Of a stretch of DNA of 64,000 nt, positions 16,490-24,927 are shown in pieces (positions within the stretch are counted from its first letter, which is position 1; each line of letters begins with the position of its first letter). The DNA is from Fen-1231 sp035286465. GTDB lineage: Bacteria; Gemmatimonadota; Gemmatimonadetes; Gemmatimonadales; Gemmatimonadaceae. The DNA lies in assembly GCA_035286465.1 (NCBI GenBank), contig DATEDF010000085.1:8569-72568 (forward strand), given 5' to 3'. Both the position numbers and the translations under genes were made by a program. The notes under the pieces were generated by a model. The model saw only the letters and a program-made list of their open reading frames with translations. It was not told the DNA's origin and searched no databases.

Positions 16490-16535
16490 TAGATTCTTCC
16501 TCGCGCGCTCCGGCTTCCGGGGCGCGCTTGGTTTC
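16490..16535 (+). promoter_or_regulatory. TAGATT box followed by hairpin and T-run in leader
   Basis: TAGATT (16490-16495) fits a -10 box. It is followed by an 11-bp stem (16503-16513 with 16517-16527, one G-T pair, three-base loop) and TTGGTTT. The HD-gene ATG lies 43 bases further on. The same TAGATTC plus GC-rich hairpin layout occurs before kup and, more weakly, before coxB. No convincing -35 box is seen here. Confidence 0.4.
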
Positions 16536-16569
16536 CCGGCGGTCCACACGCCGCCCCCGCGAGCCCTTG

Positions 16570-17166
16570 ATGAGCGACCAACTGCCGAGACGAGCCGACG
16601 CGCTCGCGCTGATGGAGGAGTGGACGGCGAGCGACTCCCTCCGCAAGCACATGCTCGCGGTGGAGGGCGCGATGCGCGCGTACGCGGCGCGTTTCGGCGA
16701 GGACGTCGAGCGCTGGGGGCTCGCGGGGCTGCTGCACGATTTCGACTACGAGCGATTTCCCAACGATGCGCACGCGCCGGACGCCGAGCATCCCGCGGCG
16801 GGGGTGCGGCACCTCCGCTCGCTGGGTTATCCCGAGGACGTCCTGCAGGCGATTCTCGGCCACGCGGAGTACACGCGCGTGCCGCGCGCGTCGCGGATGG
16901 CGAAGACGCTCCACGCGGTGGACGAGCTGACGGGGCTCATCACGGCGTGCGCGCTCGTGCGGCCCTCGAAGAGCGTGAACGACCTCGAGCCCTCGAGTGT
17001 CAAGAAGAAGATGAAGGACAAGGCCTTCGCGCGCGGCGTGAGCCGCGACGACGTGACGGGCGGCGCGGCCGAGCTCGGGGTCGAGCTGGACGCGCACATC
17101 GCGTTCGTGATCGCGGCGATGCGCGAGCGCGCGTCGCTGCTCGGGCTCGCGGGCGCGGCGTCGTGA
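16570..17166 (+). CDS. HD-domain metal-dependent phosphohydrolase
   Basis: A 198-residue cytoplasmic protein with the HD superfamily pattern: a first His (SLRKHMLAVEG), the HD doublet in GLLHDFDYE near residue 56, then EHPAAGV and ILGHAEYT. Members hydrolyse phosphate esters or nucleotides; substrate is not predictable here. The start ATG 16570 is chosen because the upstream in-frame extension covers a hairpin-containing leader. It is transcribed alone, upstream of the sigma factor gene. Confidence 0.8.
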   Translation: MSDQLPRRADALALMEEWTASDSLRKHMLAVEGAMRAYAARFGEDVERWGLAGLLHDFDYERFPNDAHAPDAEHPAAGVRHLRSLGYPEDVLQAILGHAEYTRVPRASRMAKTLHAVDELTGLITACALVRPSKSVNDLEPSSVKKKMKDKAFARGVSRDDVTGGAAELGVELDAHIAFVIAAMRERASLLGLAGAAS

Positions 17167-17249
17167 CGCGGGTCACGTTCGCGGGCCGGCGGCCCCCAAC
17201 GCTCCGGTTCGACGCCGCGTACGTGGAGTGTGATTCTTGAGGCGATCGC

Positions 17250-17864
17250 GTGACCGCGGCGGTGCAGCCGGCGCGCCCGTGGGGGGCGGCCGGACGCGCT
17301 CGCCGGGGGGCGCGCGTCGTGACTGACCGCCCGACGGACGAGCGCGAGCTCGTGCTCCGGGCCCAGCGCGGCGAGCGCGAGTCGTTCTCGGCTCTCGTGC
17401 GCACGCACGAGCGGCGGGCGTACGCGGTGGCGCGCGCGATCGTCGTGAATCACGAGGACGCGGAAGACGCGGTGCAGGAGGCGTTCCTGCACGCGTACCG
17501 CGCCCTCGACCGGTTCCTGCCGGACCAGGCGTTCGGCGCGTGGCTGCATCGGATCGTCGCGAACGCGGCGCTCGACATCACGCGGCGGCGCAAGGTGCGC
17601 GATGCGGACGAGCTGCCGGAGACGGTGGCCTCGCCCTTTCGCGACCCGGCGGAGTCGAGTGAGCTGCGGCGGCGGTTGCGGGACGCCCTGGAGCTGCTCC
17701 CCGCGCGGCAGCGCGCGGTGATCGTGTTGCACGACGTGGAAGGGTTCAAGCACGCCGAGATCGGCGCGTTGCTCGGGATTCCCGAGGGCACGGCGAGATC
17801 GGATCTGCATTACGCGCGGTCCCACCTCCGCGCGGTGTTGGGCAAGGTCAGGAGCGACCTATGA
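17250..17864 (+). CDS. ECF (extracytoplasmic function) RNA polymerase sigma factor
   Basis: A group-4 sigma factor with the two standard domains. Region 2 spans about residues 40-105 (HEDAEDAVQEAFLHAYRALDRF, then FGAWLHRIVANAALDITRRRK, which also contacts the -10). Region 4 spans about 140-200 (LPARQRAVIVLHDVEGFKHAEIGALLGIPEGTARSDLHYARSHLR). GTG 17250 has a good GAGG site 7 bases upstream; GTG 17319 (VTDRPTDERELV) would give the more usual N-terminus. The stop overlaps the next gene, the probable anti-sigma factor. Target promoters probably include its own operon. Confidence 0.92.
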   Translation: MTAAVQPARPWGAAGRARRGARVVTDRPTDERELVLRAQRGERESFSALVRTHERRAYAVARAIVVNHEDAEDAVQEAFLHAYRALDRFLPDQAFGAWLHRIVANAALDITRRRKVRDADELPETVASPFRDPAESSELRRRLRDALELLPARQRAVIVLHDVEGFKHAEIGALLGIPEGTARSDLHYARSHLRAVLGKVRSDL

Positions 17865-18244
17865 CGGACGAGCATCACGGGCCCGAGCTGGTTCGGGACG
17901 ACGACCTCACGCGTGAGCTGGCGGCGCTCTACGCGCCGCCGGCCGACCTCGCGTACTGGACCGCGCTCGAGGACCGGATCTTCGCGCGGCTCGACGTCTT
18001 CGACGGCGAGTGGTGGTCCGTGCCGGACCGCTGGCTGCGCGTGGGCCTGGTCGCGGCGGCGATCGCCCTCCTCGTCGCGGGGAGCGTACTGCTCCGCCAG
18101 GCGACGCACTCGACGGCGGCAGCGCGGATGGCGGCCTACGAGAGCGCGGTGGATTCGGCGGCTTCGGACGCGTTCGAGATCGCGCGTCGCGGGCGTCTGA
18201 CGGAGGAGCAGGCGACCCTCCGTCTCCTCATCGGACGGGATTAG
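17861..18244 (+). CDS. Putative membrane anti-sigma factor
   Basis: A 127-residue protein starting inside the sigma-factor stop codon (ATGA overlap). The cytoplasmic N-terminal 55 residues are acidic and helical (LTRELAALYAPPADLAYWTALEDRIFARL). One membrane helix follows (VGLVAAAIALLVAGSVLL), then a short helical periplasmic tail. No zinc-binding HxxxCxxC motif is seen, so the call rests on topology and position. Anti-sigma factors of this layout hold the sigma factor at the membrane until an envelope signal arrives. Confidence 0.65.
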   Translation: MTDEHHGPELVRDDDLTRELAALYAPPADLAYWTALEDRIFARLDVFDGEWWSVPDRWLRVGLVAAAIALLVAGSVLLRQATHSTAAARMAAYESAVDSAASDAFEIARRGRLTEEQATLRLLIGRD

Positions 18245-18254
18245 GGGGCGCGCC

Positions 18255-18647
18255 ATGACGCGGACCAAGACTCTCGCGCTCGTCTTCTACCTCGGCGCCG
18301 CGCTCGCGGGCGCGGCGGTGGGCGCCGCGGCCGACCGCTTCACCACGCGGAGCCCGTCCGAACCGCCGGACGCGCGCGCGATGCGCAGCCGGTTCTTCGA
18401 CCAGTTGCACCTGACGAGCGCGCAGCACGACTCGGCAACGGTCCTGTGGGACGAGCGTGACAGAAAGCTCAGGGCCATCGCGGACCGGTACAAGTCGGCG
18501 CTCGACCCGATGCGAGCCGAACAGGATTCGGTGTTCGCCGAGTATCGCCTGCGCCTGTCGCAGCTGCTCACGCCCGAGCAGAAGGCGACCTACGACCAGA
18601 TGCGGCGTGAGCGCGAGAAGGCGCAGCGCCCGGAGAAGAAACACTAA
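18255..18647 (+). CDS. Spy/CpxP/ZraP-like periplasmic protein
   Basis: A 130-residue protein with an N-terminal membrane or signal segment (TLALVFYLGAALAGAAVGAAA) and a periplasmic helical hairpin. It carries two LTxxQ motifs, LTSAQ near residue 53 and LTPEQ near residue 110, the hallmark of the Spy/CpxP family. Such proteins act as ATP-independent chaperones or stress sensors. Co-transcription with a sigma/anti-sigma pair supports an envelope-stress role. The stop overlaps the TolC-like start (TAATG). Confidence 0.75.
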   Translation: MTRTKTLALVFYLGAALAGAAVGAAADRFTTRSPSEPPDARAMRSRFFDQLHLTSAQHDSATVLWDERDRKLRAIADRYKSALDPMRAEQDSVFAEYRLRLSQLLTPEQKATYDQMRREREKAQRPEKKH

Positions 18648-19954
18648 TGCACACGATCCTTCGCATCGCGCTCGTGGTCGCCCCGGCGGTCGTGGCGGCG
18701 CAGGGCGCGGACAACGCGCGGCCGATCTCGGTGGACGAGGCGGTGAGGCTCGCGCTGAGGAACTCGCCGACCACCATCGCGGCACGGAACCAGCTCCGCA
18801 CCGGCACGTCGAGCGTGCGGCAGACGTTCTCGTCGTTCTTCCCGACCCCGTCGCTCCAGATGAACGCGAGCCAGCGGGTGGGAACGCAGCTGGTCCAGGG
18901 TGTCCCGCTGCCGCTCACTGGAAACCCCTGGACCTATGGGAGGAGCGTCAGTTTCGGACAGGTCACGTTGTTCGATGGCGGACTGAAGTACTACAACTAC
19001 CGTGCGGCGACGCAGAACCTGCACGCTTCTGAGGCGAACGAAATCAGCCAGCGTTACAACGTCGCGCTCAGTGTGAAGACCGCCTACTACAACGTGCTCA
19101 CCGCGCGGGAGCAGGAAGTGGCGGCGCAGCGGCAGCTTGAGCAGGCGCAGCAACAACTCGGGGTCGCCACCGCGAAAATGAACGCGGGCGCCGCGACCCT
19201 GGCCGATTCGCTGTCCGGCGCCATCGCCGTGGGCAACGCGAGGCTCGCGATTCTCAACGCGCAGAACTCGCTCAGCAACGCGAACGCCGCGCTCACGCGT
19301 CTCGTGGGCGCGGACGTCGCGGTGACCGCGTCCCCTGCCGACACGGGCGGAGTGGAACGCATCGAGGTTGACGAGACGACCCTCTTCCAGATGGTGCTCG
19401 ACGGACCGCAGGTGCGCCAATCGCAGGCCTCGCTCGCGGCCACGCGGGCCTCGCACCGCGCGCAACTGACGCCGTACCTCCCGACGCTCACCGTCAGCGG
19501 GAGCTACGGCAACAACCCCCAGAGCTCGCCGACCTTCAACTGGGGTGGCGGGCCGAGCAGCACGAGCGCGAGCATGACGTTCAACCTGAACTACCCGCTC
19601 TGGAACGGTTATCAGCGTGAATCGCAGCTCGTGGCGGCGCGCGTGAACATGGAGAACGCCGAGGCGAACGTGCGCGACCAGAGGCTGCTCGCGAAGCAGA
19701 ACCTGACCACGCAGCTCAACAGCTTCCGCACCGCGATGCAGCAGATCGAACTTCAGCAGCTCCAGATCCGCGCGTCCGAGGAGAACCTCCGCGTCGTCAC
19801 GCGGCAGTACAGCCTCGGCACGAAGCAGCTGCTCGACCTGCTGACCGCCCAGACCAGCCTCGACAACGCGCGAAACGGGCTCATCACCGCCCGCCAGAGC
19901 GCCCGCATCGCCAAGGCGAACATCGAGGCCCTGATCGGCCGCGACCTGAAGTAG
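18647..19954 (+). CDS. TolC-family outer-membrane efflux protein
   Basis: A 435-residue protein with signal peptide (cleavage near VVAAQ) and two similar halves of long coiled-coil helices, the TolC trimer layout. SVDEAVRLALRNSP opens the first repeat and LFQMVLDGPQVRQSQASLAATRA opens the second. YSLGTKQLLDLLTAQTSLDNARNGLITARQ is the conserved C-terminal helix. It forms the outer-membrane channel for the adaptor and permease encoded downstream. It overlaps the previous gene by one base. Confidence 0.9.
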   Translation: MHTILRIALVVAPAVVAAQGADNARPISVDEAVRLALRNSPTTIAARNQLRTGTSSVRQTFSSFFPTPSLQMNASQRVGTQLVQGVPLPLTGNPWTYGRSVSFGQVTLFDGGLKYYNYRAATQNLHASEANEISQRYNVALSVKTAYYNVLTAREQEVAAQRQLEQAQQQLGVATAKMNAGAATLADSLSGAIAVGNARLAILNAQNSLSNANAALTRLVGADVAVTASPADTGGVERIEVDETTLFQMVLDGPQVRQSQASLAATRASHRAQLTPYLPTLTVSGSYGNNPQSSPTFNWGGGPSSTSASMTFNLNYPLWNGYQRESQLVAARVNMENAEANVRDQRLLAKQNLTTQLNSFRTAMQQIELQQLQIRASEENLRVVTRQYSLGTKQLLDLLTAQTSLDNARNGLITARQSARIAKANIEALIGRDLK

Positions 19955-19998
19955 CCGCCCCGTCCCTACCGACCCAGAGTCTTCATCCGGAGTTCGCA

Positions 19999-21906
19999 GT
20001 GAACCGCAAGATCCTCTTCCTGACGCTCGTCGCCGGCGCCCTCGCGGGCTGCAAGAAGAACGGCGTCAAGCCGATCCAGATCCCGACGGCCACGGTCCGG
20101 CGCCAGGACATCACCGTCTACGCCGAGGCCACCGGCATCATCGAGCCGATCAACGTCATCGAGGTGAAGTCGAAGACGGCGTCGGGCCAGGTGCTCCGGA
20201 TGCCGATCGAGATCGGGACGCGCGTGCAGCCGGGCGACCTGATCGTCCAGATTGACACGACCGACCTGCACACGAGCTACGTGCAGACGCTTTCCGACCG
20301 TGACGCCGCCCGGGCGAGTTACAACGTCGCGAAAGCGCAGCTCGACCGGCAGACGGCGTTCTTCGCCGATCGCGTCATCACCAGGGACGTGCTCGAGGGG
20401 GCGCAGAATTCCGAGGCGAATTCCAAGGCCAGTCTCCTCCGCGCCGAGACGAACGTCACCCTCGCCGCGCAGAAGCTGAAGGACGCCACGGTCCTCGCGA
20501 CGGTCGAGGGGACGATCATCACGAAGCCCGTCTCCGTGGGCCAGGTGATCCAGGCCGGCGGCGGCACGGTGAGCGGCGGCACGGTCATCGCGACGATCAC
20601 GAACCTCTTGCACGTGCGCGCCCGCGCCCTCGTGAATGAGACCGACATCGGCCTCGTGCAGGCCGGGCAGGAGGCCTACGTCACGGTGGACGCCTTCCCC
20701 GACCGCCAGTTCACCGGCAAGGTCGAGAAGATCGAGCCGCAGGCCACCGTGCAGCAGAACGTGACGATGTTCCCCGTGCTCGTCTCGCTCGACAACAGCG
20801 AAGGGTTGCTCCGGCCCGGGATGAACGGCGAGGTGAGTGTGCTCACCGACGAGCGCTTCGAGGTGATCGCCGTGCCGAACGACGCGATCCGCTCGGCTCG
20901 CGAGCTGGCCCAAGCCGTGCAGATTCTCGGGCTCAACCAGGACTCGGTGCGCGCGCAGATGGGCGCCGGACGCGGCGGTCGCAACAGCGGAATAGGCGGC
21001 GGCCAGCGCGGCGTGCAGGTGCAGATCAACCGCGGGGAGCTCGATCTCCCGTTGCTGTCGCCGCAAGGCGGCGGCGATCCGCCGCAGGGCGGCCGTCGCG
21101 GCGGCCGCGGCGGGCGCGCCGGCTTCCAGATGCCGCAGGTCAGCGACGCCGACTGCAAGAAGGTGGACGACGCGCTCAAGGCCAAGCCCGCGATCGCGAA
21201 GAAGCTCGACGATCTGCGCACGAAGCAGCGCGACGAGAACGCCGACCGCCAGGCCATCACCGCCGACATCCGGAAGGCGTATGAGGAGCTTGGCGTGGAC
21301 ATGATGGTTTCCAGTGCCTGCCGGCGACGCGCCGAGGGCGGCGGCCCCGGCGGCTTCGGTGGACGCGGGGCCCCCGGGGCTCCCGGCAGCGGCGCGCGCG
21401 GCGCCAGCGCAGGAGGGGCAGGCGGCACACGCGCTGCGGGCGCTGCGGGCGCTGCGGGCGCTGCGGGCGGCGCGGGCGGCGCGGGCGGCGCGGGCGGCGC
21501 GGGCGGGGCGACGGCCGGCGCCGGCATGACCGGCGGCATGGGTGGCAACGTGACGCGCGGCCAGACCGGCGGCGGCGGTGGAATGGGCGGCTTCGGCGGC
21601 GGAGGCAGCGCCAATCGGACGCCACGCTCCGGGCTCGTGTTCGTGCAGAAGGGCGACTCGTGGGAGGCCCGCAACCTCCGGCTCGGCGTCGCGAACTACG
21701 ACGTCACCGAAGTCGTGAGCGACAATCTGAAAGAAGGCGACAAGGTCGCATTGCTCACGGCGGCGATCCTGCAGGCCAATCGGCAGGCGCAGATGGACCG
21801 GCAGAAGTCCATGCAGAGCCCGCTGGGCGGAGCCGGCGGCATGCCGGGCGGCGGGCCGGGCGGCGGCGGCGGGCCGCGCGGCGGCGGCGGCGGGCGAGGA
21901 GGCTGA
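19999..21906 (+). CDS. MacA-like periplasmic adaptor (lipoprotein) with Gly/Ala-rich insertion
   Basis: Membrane-fusion protein linking an inner-membrane MacB-type permease to TolC. The N-terminus is a lipoprotein signal (GALAGC, Cys near 19). The lipoyl/hairpin and beta-barrel regions run to about residue 300 (GTRVQPGDLIVQIDTTDL, HVRARALVNETDIGLVQAG, RPGMNGEVSVLTDE). Residues about 320-555 are an insertion with Gly/Arg blocks and Gly-Ala tandem repeats (21420-21510), containing a short charged helical stretch. The normal C-terminal domain resumes at SGLVFVQKGDSWEARNL. The start is GTG 19999. At 635 residues it is much longer than typical adaptors of about 400. Confidence 0.88.
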   Translation: MNRKILFLTLVAGALAGCKKNGVKPIQIPTATVRRQDITVYAEATGIIEPINVIEVKSKTASGQVLRMPIEIGTRVQPGDLIVQIDTTDLHTSYVQTLSDRDAARASYNVAKAQLDRQTAFFADRVITRDVLEGAQNSEANSKASLLRAETNVTLAAQKLKDATVLATVEGTIITKPVSVGQVIQAGGGTVSGGTVIATITNLLHVRARALVNETDIGLVQAGQEAYVTVDAFPDRQFTGKVEKIEPQATVQQNVTMFPVLVSLDNSEGLLRPGMNGEVSVLTDERFEVIAVPNDAIRSARELAQAVQILGLNQDSVRAQMGAGRGGRNSGIGGGQRGVQVQINRGELDLPLLSPQGGGDPPQGGRRGGRGGRAGFQMPQVSDADCKKVDDALKAKPAIAKKLDDLRTKQRDENADRQAITADIRKAYEELGVDMMVSSACRRRAEGGGPGGFGGRGAPGAPGSGARGASAGGAGGTRAAGAAGAAGAAGGAGGAGGAGGAGGATAGAGMTGGMGGNVTRGQTGGGGGMGGFGGGGSANRTPRSGLVFVQKGDSWEARNLRLGVANYDVTEVVSDNLKEGDKVALLTAAILQANRQAQMDRQKSMQSPLGGAGGMPGGGPGGGGGPRGGGGGRGG

Positions 21907-21907
21907 C

Positions 21908-23128
<1,221 letters not shown>

Positions 23129-23137
23129 CGACGTAGA

Positions 23138-23158
23138 CGGCCGGCCGCGCGCCGGCCG
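23138..23158. terminator. GC hairpin between convergent permease and TonB-like genes
   Basis: CGGCCGGC (23138-23145) pairs with GCCGGCCG (23151-23158) across a five-base loop, 10 bases after the permease stop and just before the stop of the facing gene. There is no T-run. It is probably a shared terminator or 3' stabiliser. Confidence 0.5.
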
Positions 23159-23169
23159 CGCGCACGCGG

Positions 23170-23889
23170 TCAGGGCTTCTTGGAGGGCGCCACGTCGGAT
23201 GTGGCCACGCGCCGGATCTCGAACCGGAACATCTGCTCCGCGAGCTGGCGCACGGCCAGGAGCCCCATTTTCGCGGGCCGGAAGCGCATGCGCGGCATCG
23301 CCTCGCGCACGGCCTGCACGAACTCGGCGTGCGTCGCCTCGATCAGCGACACGGTCGCGAGGTCAATGAGCCCGGTCGAGTCAATGACGAAGCGCATCGT
23401 CGCCGAGCCTTCGATCCCCTTCGCCATCATCATCGGCGGATACGCGGGCGCGGCGCTGCTCGGGTCGCGCGCAGCGGCGGAATCCACGTCGAGCACGCTG
23501 TAGGCGTTGTCGGGAACCGTGGACTCCGGTACCGCGATGGAGAGCAGCTGCACGGGGTCCCTGGCGCCGCTCACCTGCGCGAGTTCCAATAAGCTGCGCT
23601 TGTCGCTCTTCCTGGAACCACGCGCGAGGCCGTACGGCGCATCGCCCTCTCCGACCGCGAGGTACGAGACGTGCTCGGAGGGCATCGGCCTTCCGCGGTT
23701 CGGCGGGAGGATGAACTCGGGCGTCTGTCGCTCGGCTGCGGCGAGTTCGGCGAGCCGAGCCGCCGCCGCGCGCTCGATTCCCACCACGTACGCTGCCACG
23801 ATCGCCACGTGCACGAGCGTGCTCCACACCGCCCCGACCACGGGACGCGGTGACAGGTCGCGGCGAGAAGCGGGCAGAAGGTCGAGCAT
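23170..23889 (-). CDS. TonB-like energy transducer protein
   Basis: A 239-residue protein with one N-terminal membrane helix (VVGAVWSTLVHVAIVAAYVVG), a variable periplasmic region, and a C-terminal TonB-type domain. In that domain MMMAKGIEGSATMRFVIDSTGLID resembles the YPxxARxxGxxGxVxVxFxVxxxG core and FVQAVREAMPRMRFRPA resembles the following AxxxLxxxxFxPA stretch. It would couple the proton motive force to outer-membrane receptors. ATG 23889 gives the usual short cytoplasmic N-terminus; GTG 23982 is longer. No ExbB/ExbD genes lie nearby. A heptamer repeat lies about 100 bases upstream. Confidence 0.7.
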   Translation of the reverse strand: MLDLLPASRRDLSPRPVVGAVWSTLVHVAIVAAYVVGIERAAAARLAELAAAERQTPEFILPPNRGRPMPSEHVSYLAVGEGDAPYGLARGSRKSDKRSLLELAQVSGARDPVQLLSIAVPESTVPDNAYSVLDVDSAAARDPSSAAPAYPPMMMAKGIEGSATMRFVIDSTGLIDLATVSLIEATHAEFVQAVREAMPRMRFRPAKMGLLAVRQLAEQMFRFEIRRVATSDVAPSKKP

Positions 23890-23995
23890 GGCGCGATCGC
23901 TCGTGGTGAGTCCGAACGTCAGCGGGGCGAGCAGCTCTCCAATCGCAATATTCAGTACTCGGGGCGCGGGCGCCACTGTCACACAGGGGAGACAG

Positions 23996-24090
23996 CAGAC
24001 GGCAGACGGCCGACATCAGACGGCAGACGTCAGACACCAGACGGCAGACGGCCGACATCAGACGGCAGACGTCAGACACCAGACGGCAGA
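23996..24090. repeat. 42-bp tandem repeat made of 7-bp words
   Basis: Two perfect 42-bp units (23996-24037, 24038-24079) and a partial third. Each unit is six heptamers (CAGACGG, CAGACGG, CCGACAT, CAGACGG, CAGACGT, CAGACAC). It lies in the 341-base gap between the divergent TonB-like and padR genes; the rest of that gap, apart from the padR promoter, shows nothing I recognise. Confidence 0.9.
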
Positions 24091-24156
24091 GCGACGGAGA
24101 AGGCGATGCACCGCCGCGGCCTGTCGCACGTCTGCCGCCCTCGCCGCGTCCCGCCT

Positions 24157-24223
24157 TGCGTATTCCGCATTGCCGCTATAAGATATATCGCTAGTAGTAT
24201 CGTCGTTATATCTGACAGGAGGG
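24157..24223 (+). promoter_or_regulatory. padR promoter and AT-rich candidate operator
   Basis: A short AT-rich island in a GC-rich genome. Candidate -35 TTGCGT (about 24156) and -10 TATAAG (about 24177-24182) are 15 bases apart. The inverted repeat AGATATA (24181-24187) / TATATCT (24207-24213) overlaps the expected transcription start. A strong AGGAGGG ribosome site (24217-24223) lies 7 bases before the ATG. PadR repressors often bind such dyads at their own promoters, so autoregulation is likely. Confidence 0.6.
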
Positions 24224-24230
24224 TTCGGCA

Positions 24231-24830
24231 ATGTGGCATTCGTACTGCGGCCCCCGCCACCGCGAGTGGGCTGGGCGAGGATGGGACTGGCGCTCCGACC
24301 CGAACGTGGGCGCGTTCCTCTGGGGCTTCGGGCCGCGCCGTGGCGGCCACTGGCGCGGTGGCCGGATGTTCGAGCAGGGCGATCTCAAGTTCGTCATCCT
24401 GCAGTTGCTCGACGAGAAGCCGCGCCACGGCTATGAGATCATCAAGGAGCTCGAGGAGCGCTCGGGCGGCCGTTACTCGCCGAGCCCGGGCACGGTGTAT
24501 CCCACGCTCACGCTCCTGGAGGAGATGGGCTACGCGACGGCCACGCCCGAGGAAGGCGGGAAGAAGGTCTACAGCATCACCGAGTCCGGTCGGAAGCACC
24601 TCGCGGAGAACCGGAGCACGGTGGATGACGTGTTCGAGCGGCTGGCGCAGTGGGGTGCTTCCATCTTCGGGGAGCAGATGCGGCCCGCGCACGAGGCGAT
24701 GGGCGGGCTCGGCCGCGCGTACCTCAACGCCACCCTGCACCGCACCGCCGAGCCGGACTATGTCAAGAAGGTGGTCGAGATCCTCAAGCGGGCCGCGGGC
24801 GAGCTCGAGGGGCTTTCGGGGGCGAAGTAG
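24231..24830 (+). CDS. PadR-family transcriptional regulator
   Basis: A 199-residue DNA-binding protein. Residues about 48-125 are the PadR winged helix: LKFVILQLLDEKPRHGYEIIKELEERSGGRYSPSPGTVYPTLTLLEEMGY, then GGKKVYSITESGRKHL. A C-terminal helical dimerisation part follows. The first 46 residues form an unusual Trp/His/Gly/Arg-rich leader (WHSYCGPRHREWAGRGW) that could bind metal or haem. It has a clear promoter with dyad and a strong ribosome site. It is followed by kup, though whether it regulates kup is unknown. Confidence 0.9.
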   Translation: MWHSYCGPRHREWAGRGWDWRSDPNVGAFLWGFGPRRGGHWRGGRMFEQGDLKFVILQLLDEKPRHGYEIIKELEERSGGRYSPSPGTVYPTLTLLEEMGYATATPEEGGKKVYSITESGRKHLAENRSTVDDVFERLAQWGASIFGEQMRPAHEAMGGLGRAYLNATLHRTAEPDYVKKVVEILKRAAGELEGLSGAK

Positions 24831-24854
24831 CACCGAAACGGCGGCCGGACGCGC

Positions 24855-24917
24855 TGGACTGAGCCGGGCCCCCCACTAGATTCCCCGACGGGCCGCGGAC
24901 TGACCGCGGCCCGTTTT
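24855..24917 (+). promoter_or_regulatory. kup promoter and terminator-like leader hairpin
   Basis: TGGACT (24855-24860), a 16-base spacer and TAGATT (24877-24882) make a plausible promoter. A perfect 11-bp stem follows at once (24888-24898 with 24904-24914, five-base loop) with a TTTT run, ten bases before the kup ATG. It is either the padR terminator or an attenuator in the kup leader; both readings fit. Confidence 0.5.
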
Positions 24918-24927
24918 GCGTGGCTTC

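Noticed and set aside
16470..16500. tRNA-like GGTTCGAG next to a GC stem
   Set aside because: No acceptor, D or anticodon arms can be folded and no CCA end is present; it reads better as a promoter region.
23996..24090. Possible CRISPR array
   Set aside because: The repeats are directly tandem with no variable spacers and no cas genes are nearby.
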